Of a stretch of 64,000 nucleotides of DNA, positions 56,145 to 64,000 are shown piece by piece. Under the pieces are notes generated by a model. The model worked only from the letters and a program-made list of their open reading frames with translations. It did no database searches and was not told where the DNA came from. The DNA lies in assembly GCA_036873755.1 (NCBI GenBank), contig JAVTVY010025317.1, forward strand, positions 36,127 through 100,126, in the 5' to 3' direction. The stretch comes from Hanleya hanleyi. Lineage: Eukaryota; Mollusca; Polyplacophora; Lepidopleurida; Hanleyidae. Made by a program: the position numbers and the translations under genes. The number at the start of each line of letters is the position of its first letter. Position 1 is the stretch's first letter.

Positions 56145-58280
56145 TTATGGGTATAAAGATTTGTCCCATCGTGGACCAGCATTATGATGTCCCACATCTT
56201 GAATAAAGTTTAACACACTATTAGAATTTACATTCTGTTCATTGTACCAGATGACCTTCTTTGCAAACTCATTTTTGAAAAACAGTTTGTTTTTGGCACC
56301 TAGTTTTATATGAAATAGGTAAGGAAAATCCCATGAACGGCGGTGACCTGTGATATGGTAACCTGTTTTATCCCAAATTTCCTTCATGAAGTACTCTATT
56401 GCCAACCATGGGACTTGGTTTAGGGGGAACCAGCCTGTTTCTTTGACCACTTGATATGATCGCCAGTATTGTGCTTTGACATAGTACTTGTCTATCCTGT
56501 ACTCAATTTCTGTAATGTGTATAAAACTAACAAACCTGCCATCTGGCTGTTGGCTCCACTTGTCATTATTTTTCATGTTAATAAAAGCTACATTTCCCTG
56601 AGATTGTTTTGTAAAGAATTTGTTGTGGGCTAAAGGTTTACGCCTCTTCTTACCAGACAATGTTTTGTCAGCATGATATTGTCGACGCAGCTCATCTGGG
56701 AGACTTGTATCATGCTCCCAGGTGGAGCCTCTAGTCTTGTCTACCCATTTAATCCTGTAGCACATTCGTCCATTGTAACGTTTTGATGCTAGAATTTTGT
56801 CAATTTCAGTCACTAGGAATTTGTTTGGTGTTGTTACCAAATTGGGATCTTGATTTGTACTTGATCTTGGCATTGTACTGGTACCTTTAGGATGTTGAAT
56901 GGTTTTGGGTGTTACTTTTGTTTTTGCCTGTTCATTGTTTTTAAGTGCTGCTTTTGTTTTTGGCACATGATGGTCTTTTGTTTCCTTTGTTTCTTTTGTT
57001 ACATTGTTCCGTTTGTCATTGGTATTTTTCTCGTTTTCATCATTTTCTGATTCTATTTCTTCTGGATTGAGTTCATCATTTGTTTGTGGTAAATCTTCAG
57101 GCTCATAGTTTGGCCTGTCTGCTGGGTCATGAAACTTTTTGAGACGGTTTGCATGAATCATTGATTTCACTTCTTTATCGTCACTACATTTGCGCAATTT
57201 GTATGTGTAGTTTTGTCCAACCAATACGACATAATATGGTCCTTCCCACTTTTTTGTTAGTTTGGGAGATCGGCCTACAGTCTTTTTGGTGCAATATAAC
57301 CATACCTTTTGTGCTGGCTCGAATGTTGGTTCCTTTGTTCTTCTATCATAATAAGTTTTGTATTTTGTTTGGGCTTTTTTCAAATTTTCATCTGCAATTT
57401 TCCTATACTCTGCCAGATTGTCTAGAATTTTGGACAAGTATGTTCTATGGTCTTTTGACAGTGTTTCTTTTGGAATCAGAAATGTATCAATTGGTGTTCT
57501 CATCTGTCTACCAAACAACATTTGATAAGGGGATAAGCCAGTTGATTGAGTGGCTGGGGTCATGCGGTATGCCATCATAATACCTGGTATATGATCTGGC
57601 CAATCAGTTTGGTCTTCCTTGATGTAGGCTCTCAGACCCTGTTCAATGACGCGATTCATTCTTTCACATGTAGCATTGGTTGCAGGATGATATGAACTAG
57701 TTTTAGCGTGTTTGATGTTGAATAGTTCTGTCATGGCTGCTATGAGTTTGGACATGAACTGAGCACCGCGATCACTGACTAATTTGTCTGGTGACCCATA
57801 ACGTGTGAGAATCTCTCGGTATAAAATGGATGCAACTTCAGTGGCTTCCTGGGTTTTCATAGGAAAACATTCTGGCCATTTGCTGTAAGAATCCACTACA
57901 AGGAGTAGATATTTGGAACCATCCGGAGTTTTTGGAAGTGGGCCGAGTATGTCAATATGAAGCCGCGAGAAAGCACGTTCATAAGGCAAGGGTTTAAGTG
58001 GTGCAGGTTTATCATGAACATTTGTTTTGATCTGTTGACATGTCGTGCATGTACGTACATAGGTACACACATCTGTGTACATTTTATCCCAATGATATTT
58101 GGATCTTATAGCAGCATACATTCTTTCTTGACCTTGGTGGCAGCCTCCTAGCACTGAATCATGATAGGCTTGGAGTATATCTTTGCGATTACCTCTAGGA
58201 ACAGCTATCTGTTTGGTATAAGAATCGGCAGCCTTTTTATTTTTTTGTATTAAAGAAATGATACAGAATTCCGTCCTCAA
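56145..58280 (-). pseudogene. Integrase with chromodomain and long C-terminal extension
   Basis: The 711-residue frame begins inside the A-run shared with the RNase H frame. The integrase zinc region is HDSVLGGCHQG...CTTCQ (about 39-82). The core has DILGPL, SDRGAQF and a glutamate in ATCERMNR. A charged linker leads to a chromodomain at about 485-537 (FLVTEIDKIL, YRIKWVDK, STWEHDTSLPDEL), the module that in chromoviruses guides integration to modified histones. Residues 538-711 are an extension rich in aromatic residues that I do not recognise. Its frame is open, so the domain set looks intact, but it is cut off from the upstream pol frame. Confidence 0.85.
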
Positions 58281-59822
58281 TCACATAATGATATGCTTCC
58301 GCAACTAAGCGACGACTCTGTTTTGGATCATCCGGTAGATCACCATTTTTTTTGTAGGCAAAGATCGGGGCCAAGTCAGGACACTCACGTTGTATGCCCT
58401 CCAGAAATGGATTTGAAATTACAATTTCCGTATTGACTTGTGCAACAACAATTGTATCTTTTGGACATATAGTTGCTAAATGAGCATGTTTGGGTTCCCT
58501 GTATGTCAGAGTTGCCTCAATTGGCTCATTCTGATTCTCTGTATTGGATACATATGTGGTTTCTATACTACTCACAATGGTTTCTTCTGTACTTTCAGTT
58601 GTGGTTGCTTCATATTCTCTTCTAGACAACCCATCAGCATTTCCATTTTCAGCTCCTGGCTTGTACTGAATTGTGAAATTGTACTCTTGACGCTCGAGAG
58701 CCCACCTGCCTAGTCTACCTTTGTTAGCTTTTATGTTGTTTAACCAAGTGAGGGCAATGTGGTCAGTGAAAACACGAAAGTGAGCATTTGCGATGTATGG
58801 ACGAAAGGCACGAACTGACTCGACTAGTCCAAGACCTTCTTTCTCTGAGATATGCCATGTCTTTTCACTACCGCGCAGGGATCGTCCGCCAAAGGCTATA
58901 GCATGTTCATTGCCTTTTTCATCTTTTTGCCCTAAAACATATCCTATTGCACTATCAGACGCATCTGTTGAAATAATGAATTCTTTTTGGAAATCTGGAT
59001 ATGCTAATATAGGGGCTGTGACAAGTGCTTGTTTGAGTGCTTTGAATGAATTTTCAGTGTCATCGGTCCATTTGAATTTAACGTCTTTCTGAAGAAGTTG
59101 ATTCATGGGGGATGCTATTGAAGCATAATTTTGTACAAATTTGCGATAGTAATTGCATAAACCTAGGAAACTTCGAACCTCTTTCTGTGATTTTGGTCTG
59201 GGAAATGATTTAACAGCATGAACTTTGGCTTCATCCACATGAATACCTTGATCACTTAGCACGTGTCCTAGATATGGAACTTGCCGCTGTGCAAATGCAC
59301 ATTTTGGCGGTTGTAATTTAAAATTTGCTTCCCGTAAGCGAGAGAAAATTTGTCCAAGATGGACCATATGTTCATCCAATGTGTTTGAATGACATAAAAT
59401 ATCATCTATATAGCATAGGGTGTGAAGATAAGTAAGACCGGCAAGGACCTGTGACATCATGAGACTGAAGCTCGCGGGCGAATTTCTCATTCCGAACGGA
59501 AGAACTCGGAATTGGAACCTTCCCTGATCCGTCGTAAACGCGGTCTTTGGTTTTGTGTCATCATGTAGTGGAATTTGCCAAAAACCACTTGCCAGGTCAA
59601 GAACAGAAAATATTTTAGACTTTGCCTGTGCTACAGAGTCGATAGCATCTGATAACAATGGGAAGGGAAAAGAAATTGGTTCTGTGATCGCATTCAGCTT
59701 GCGATAGTCTACTGCAAATCTATATTTTCCATTTTTCTTTTTCACAAGCACTACAGGGGATGACCATTCAGGAGAGAGAGAGAGAATTAGGGTTTAACGT
59801 CGCATTCAGCATGACCATTCAG
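58237..59822 (-). pseudogene. Reverse transcriptase and RNase H
   Basis: From VVLVKKKNGKYRFAVDYRKLN the frame covers the reverse transcriptase with FSVLDLASGFWQIPL and CYIDDIL (catalytic YIDD intact), then RNase H with ISTDASDSAIGYVL, SEKEGLGLVESV and VFTDHIALTWL. The N-terminal boundary is the inserted retroposon tail, and the C-terminal end is a TAA created at the A7 run. All catalytic residues I can see are intact. Confidence 0.9.
59772..59810 (-). mobile_element. 39-bp retroposon tail inserted in pol, 12-bp TSD
   Basis: ATGACCATTCAG occurs at 59760-59771 and again at 59811-59822. Between them lies (GA)n plus ATTAGGGTTTAACGTCGC and ATTCAGC, the same sequence as the 3' end next to the GA tract at 33.2 kb. 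The added 51 nt keep the frame but bring in a TGA and a TAA. Confidence 0.85.
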
Positions 59823-60966
59823 ATAGTGATGGTTCAACTATGTTATTTTCCAGCATTTCTTTCACTAATTCATCACACCGCTGTTTTGTCTGGGGGCTTT
59901 GTCGATAAGGACGTGAATAAATTGGTTTTTCCGTTTTAGTGAAAATTCTGTGATAATGAGCACTAGCTTTGCCTAATTCACTCATATCTTTGGCAAAAAC
60001 GTCACGGTTACGACCAAGAAATACTAAAAATGATTCCTTTTGCTTGGGTGTAAGTATGGAATCGTCTAGTGTTATTCCTAGGTCTCGTGCTACGTTAGCA
60101 TAGTAAGCATCACTTTTCGTGTCTCCTTCCATGAAATTTACATCAACGGAGTTGTTTGATGTATTCTCTTGTTTCATTGTTGTAATAGAGTCTGGTGTAA
60201 CTACGTGAAATGTGGCAATTGTTGCATGCTTCTCGATATAGACAGGAAGGTTGGATGGGTTCATTACTTTGTAAATAGCCATTTTGTTTCTAACTTTTGC
60301 GACAGTGCGCGCACCTGCAATGCTATATTTTGCTGAAAGTGACTCTATTGGTTCCAATAAGATCAAATTTCCATCACCTGCTTCAGGTACATATACAGGA
60401 AAATTTATTTCACGCTTTGGTTTAACCAGAATAATGTCTGTTGTTTTGGCACTCCCAGATTCTTTATGTCCATATACTTTGTTGTTCGTTTCAGTCGCCA
60501 TGGAAATGTTAAACTGACCATTGCAAAGCAATAGTTTGTTCCTTTTAAAATCAATGTTTGCATCATATTTCCTTAGGAAATCCTCTCCTAAAATTACATC
60601 TTTGTGTAATGTTTTAAATACATAAAATTCTCCATTGAGCTCTTCAAGATCTTCAAATTGAATTGGTAGATTCACTACGCCTAACACGGAATGAACTTCA
60701 CCACAAACACCTGTAATGGCTCGTAAATTACATGTATTAGCGACTGCATTTGGGTAGGCTTTCTGCAAACACCGCTGTGAAATGCAAGAGATGCTTGCCC
60801 CTGTATCGACTAAAGCATGTGTTTTTAACTTGCCAACCTTGATATGCACTGAGCTTTTCTCAAGGGGTGTTGTGAGAGAAATGTTAGGTCTCACTTGACA
60901 ATGTATGCTATTGTAAGCTCTACCAACTTTTTGACAGTTGTGTTTGTTGCACTTCCAGCTGGCCAT
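59806..60966 (-). pseudogene. Protease and N-terminal RT linker
   Basis: The first ATG of the frame gives MASWKCNKHNC at 60966. A retropepsin follows with HALVDTGASISCIS, and its flap-side GEDFLRKYDANIDF is about 90 residues on. A long linker leads to the conserved run-up of the reverse transcriptase (KPIYSRPYRQSP, VEPSLSEWS). The frame ends at the TGA inside the 39-bp insertion. A CNKHNC start may be all that remains of a Gag zinc-binding region. Reading continues upstream without ATG to 61002. Confidence 0.85.
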
Positions 60967-61317
60967 TTTACTGTTTAAGGTTAAATCAGTTTGAATTTCC
61001 AAGACAAGATAGATAAAACAAGCTAGTTAGTAAATCATATGGCGATTATACTTACTCTTGGTGTTTGTCACTCTTTCTTGGTACTCAGGCTCTTTAGCTG
61101 GTTCTGTCAGTCATCAAAGGCGGCTTGAATTATTTCATCTTCGTCTAATCATTCATTTCTTCTGTTGTTTTTCCTTGGGTGTTCACCATTCGTTGCATAT
61201 TCCGATGTCATCATATATATTCCGATATGAAATCTCTTAGTTTGGGGAGCTAAGAGCAGTTTGTACTGGGAAAGTCTGTCAATCTTAGAAGATTACAGGC
61301 CGGGATTCTCCATCATC
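60967..61317 (-). other. Leader between 5' LTR and protease, gag missing
   Basis: Only 350 bp separate the LTR from the protease, too short for a gag. On the minus strand the first bases after the LTR, GATGATGGAGAATCCCGG, do not match a tRNA end I can name with confidence. Confidence 0.5.
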
Positions 61318-62053
61318 TATAACCAGGTTTAATCACTGGTTATCACATTAATAAGCAAGTCGTAGTCCATGTTAAATATAACACAACCTAGCTTTATTTA
61401 CCCTAATCTAATTATCTAACTTTGACATAATATTAATTCCAATCTACACAATTATACAGCACTTCCAGTTATTACAGAAACTATATGTTAGTACATATAG
61501 CAATCTACATTTACAAGTGTTACCTATATAACTTACAAACTAACTGCCTTGGCGCTGCAAACTCGCATGCCAAGATGAATTCTAAAAGTGAACTGACTTA
61601 ATTTCATACTGACCAATATTTATATCATTGGAGTTTTAGCGAGATCTCCAGGTAGTGATTCCTAACAATCACAAATACTGTTTGACTATAAGTTAAGTAA
61701 TTCTAATGTTTTGACATGTCTATCGGTTATCCTGTTCATTCTATATGACATCTCCAATAACAGTAGGGAGTCTGACCTAATAACAACAAAGGATTATCTT
61801 ATACTAAAATGACAGTCTGACTACAATTGACACCTGGCTCCTGTCTTTGCACCAGCTGGTCAGAAATGGTCTAACAACACTAATTAAATGTCAACTGTTA
61901 TCAAAACATCCTATTACAATCAATACTCAAACCCCTAAATCCTAATTCCAACATGTGTTACATAATAAACAAATATTAAATAGTAATGAAATATAATTGA
62001 GGTACATGTTCATTTTACAAATTTACATGTACATGTCTCATGGCTCTGTTATA
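61318..62053 (-). repeat. 5' LTR of the minus-strand gypsy element
   Basis: 736 bp, TATAAC to GTTATA, roughly 98% identical by eye to 54248-54977. Confidence 0.95.
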
Positions 62054-62057
62054 GTAT

Positions 62058-63298
62058 TATCTGTATCTCTGTTATGTATTTGTTTGACTGCACCGCACGG
62101 TATGGTGACCTAAAATAAAATAAAAAGGCATCTAAATGCCCATTGGGGGGGCCAAGTCTCATTTTTGGGTCAGAAAGTTAGTCAGAATAACTAGGTCTTG
62201 GACAGTCATTCCGAAACAAAAGAACCAAAGGGGCATTTAGCGCCCACTGGAAGATGCAAACAAGTACTTAACATTATGTTACTTATTAAAGGGGGAAGGG
62301 AGTGGGGGTCTTCCAGTAAAAAATGTAATATGGGAATAGTCGTTAATTAGAGAAAACGACTACAAACATGACAGATTAACTTCTTGATCAACTTAAAGAA
62401 GTTACAAAGAAATTATAATCACGTCAAGCTACATATAGCAATTGCTCTTACCAGTTATAAGTTGTGGTGGAAATGTCACAAAAAGTTGACCAGACGGAAG
62501 GAAACATGATCTTCCAATCAAACATGACAATACCCTCAGAAGATTGGATTTGGCCATAAATGTTACATTTAAACATTTCATCTGTTACTGTTAGAGTACT
62601 TTATAAGGTTGCACAGTGAACAAAACGAGTGCAGCTCTTAAAAATGAGTGTGGCTTTAAGTAATACCTCCTTCATCTAACTTAATGTCTTGGCTTTCCAT
62701 GAAAAATAGTTATACGTGAGGGAAAAATTCTGGGAGCCACGATTTTAGTTTTATGAATGTACGACATGCACTTGAAGGTATTCAGGTTGTTAAACATAGT
62801 AATGAGCTGTACTAAATGAATTAAGGAAGCTTATTACACTCAAAATACCATTATTTTGTGAACAGTGAAGATTTTGATATAATCACTTGTGGAGGTTACA
62901 ATTGATAACTTATGTAAGTTGCTTCCCAAACTGTTGTATAGATTGCTGAATCGGCACTCCTTGTACAACCATTGTATTATGGTTCTTAATGTATAGTGAT
63001 TGTTATAAAATGATTTTCAGTTCCTGAACTAATTACCTAGTACATGCTTACATTCTACAGTCCGTAAACTTACATTTGCTCTTTCCCCATCTGAAGGGTT
63101 TTAGCTACTTGTTATAAAATACTGATCTGAAGAGCTAATAGAATTTTCACATGAACATGATGGAGGAAATTCACAATCAACCTGATCAGAACAGTAGTGG
63201 AAAAGACAACCAGTATTGGTGGTGGAGTGATGGTATTATTCAGATGCATTCTATCCATTTGCCCAGTAATAGTATGGATATTGTGTGTGTACTAGTAT
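62058..63298. other. Intergenic, no gene recognised
   Basis: A short inverted pair (AAGGCATCTAAATGCCC near 62127 and GGGGCATTTAGCGCCC near 62231) is the only structure noted. Confidence 0.4.
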
Positions 63299-63620
63299 AA
63301 GCCGACGTTGTAATCCAAGAAGTACCGCATATTACCGTATATCATCATGCCAAGCATAAGACTGAAGGGCAGGTTCGTGCACATGCATTTTTGCACGAGA
63401 GCCAGCAACACCGCCATCTTGGTGATGTAACTGACAATTTTAGCACAAGTAAACTGTAAGGAAAACATGGATCGATGAGTTGCTACAATGAAGCGTCCCA
63501 AGATGGCGGCATTACTGGCTCTCATGAAACAAATTGCTTGTGCATGAATTTGCCCTTCAGTCTCGTGCCTGGTGTGAATTTGTGGTAATATGCGGAACTT
63601 CTGGGATTATGATGTGGCTT
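63299..63620. mobile_element. Foldback MITE, copy 2
   Basis: Starts AAGCCGACGTTGTAATCCAA and ends TTCTGGGATTATGATGTGGCTT. It is the same family as 34133-34444, with matching interior (GACTGAAGGGCA, GACAATTTTAGC, AGTAAACTGTAAGGAAAA). The open frame on its minus strand is a shadow of the hairpin. Confidence 0.8.
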
Positions 63621-64000
63621 ATTCACTGTATCATCATTTTGTGACCTGTTGAGTGTTCGTACATCTGAATGTTAAATGTACCGGTATGTCAATCATCAGT
63701 CAGTGTCTGTCCTGTTGCCTTGCCTGTGTGTAGAGCATCGTGTATTTGTTTTTGGAAGGAATTTGTGTGAACTCGTTTGTCAACTATAATTACACTGGCA
63801 TGCTTAATCAGAAACTTGAATGAATGCCATTTGTCATTGAATTGTTTCACTCGCCACTTGCATCTTGTGCGTTTATAATTTGTTCAAGTTTGACATGCAC
63901 CACACAATTGGTACATAGCGCAATTGATACATATTATTATTGTTCAGAAATTGCATCATTTTTTTTAGTATTTAAATCTCAAAATGCACTGGTTTAATGT
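63621..64000. other. Intergenic, no gene recognised
   Basis: No coding or repeat structure is evident up to the window end. Confidence 0.4.

Larger units (their letters stand above)
54248..62053 (-). mobile_element. Ty3/Gypsy LTR retrotransposon with chromodomain, inactive
   Basis: The element is 7.8 kb with LTRs of 730 and 736 bp, flanked by GTAT at 54244-54247 and 62054-62057. Pol order on the minus strand is protease, reverse transcriptase, RNase H, integrase, chromodomain. The LTRs differ by about ten substitutions and a few indels, so this insertion is older than the 18-kb one. No gag is visible between the LTR and protease. Two changes break pol: the insertion at 59772-59822 and a one-base shift at an A7 run near 58245. 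Confidence 0.95.

Noticed and set aside
57149..57580. 143-residue plus-strand open frame with hydrophobic stretches
   Set aside because: It is antisense to the integrase frame and has no protein family likeness.
60284..60517. Plus-strand open frame within the protease region of the second gypsy element
   Set aside because: Antisense shadow of the conserved protease-RT linker frame.

Overview
This is eukaryotic, repeat-rich DNA, most probably from a lophotrochozoan and most likely a mollusc. The only host gene I can assemble is a plus-strand, intron-containing receptor-type kinase of the LMTK (lemur tyrosine kinase) family at 35.5-52.9 kb. I traced eleven coding exons whose splice phases all agree. 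Almost everything else is mobile or virus-like DNA. The mollusc call rests on the LMTK gene structure, a short retroposon tail ending in GACGTTAAACC plus (CT)n, AGGTCA-rich intronic repeats and the retroelement families present; it is an inference from memory, not a search.

Layout. 0.3-2.7 kb holds a decayed DIRS-type (tyrosine-recombinase) retrotransposon with a 5S-rRNA-like pseudogene inside it. 4.6-15.8 kb is one giant imperfect palindrome: two arms of 5.2-5.9 kb around a spacer of about 165 bp. Each arm carries a divergently transcribed C2H2 zinc-finger gene with a good TATA promoter, plus a stack of different tandem arrays. 15.98-18.0 kb is a non-autonomous DNA transposon with a 7-bp target-site duplication whose ends are built from 18-bp palindromes. 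18.03-22.84 kb is a young Ty3/Gypsy element with 197-207 bp LTRs, a 5-bp duplication and a tRNA-Ser-like primer site, broken by two lesions in pol. 24.4-27.7 kb is a tandemly duplicated block interrupted by a Penelope-like reverse transcriptase.

27.0-30.7 kb (minus strand) holds remains of several genes. These include a packaging-ATPase-like fragment with a damaged Walker A motif and a protein with a PC4-like segment. 31.7-32.8 kb (plus strand) holds another zinc-finger pseudogene of the same element class. The centre of the giant palindrome matches the start of the 31.7-kb element, and the tails of its arms match the end of that element. I therefore infer that both belong to one family of virus-like (Polinton/adintovirus-like) mobile DNA. 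This is the most interesting signal in the window.

35.5-52.9 kb is the LMTK gene. Its introns hold at least four further inverted-repeat elements, including one made of clustered AGGTCA direct repeats. 53.1-53.9 kb is another inverted-repeat element. 54.25-62.05 kb is a minus-strand Ty3/Gypsy element with about 730-bp LTRs, a 4-bp duplication, a chromodomain-containing integrase with a long C-terminal extension, no visible gag, and a 39-bp retroposon-tail insertion that places stops in pol. A foldback MITE occurs twice, at 34.1 and 63.3 kb. No tRNA gene and no CRISPR array was seen.
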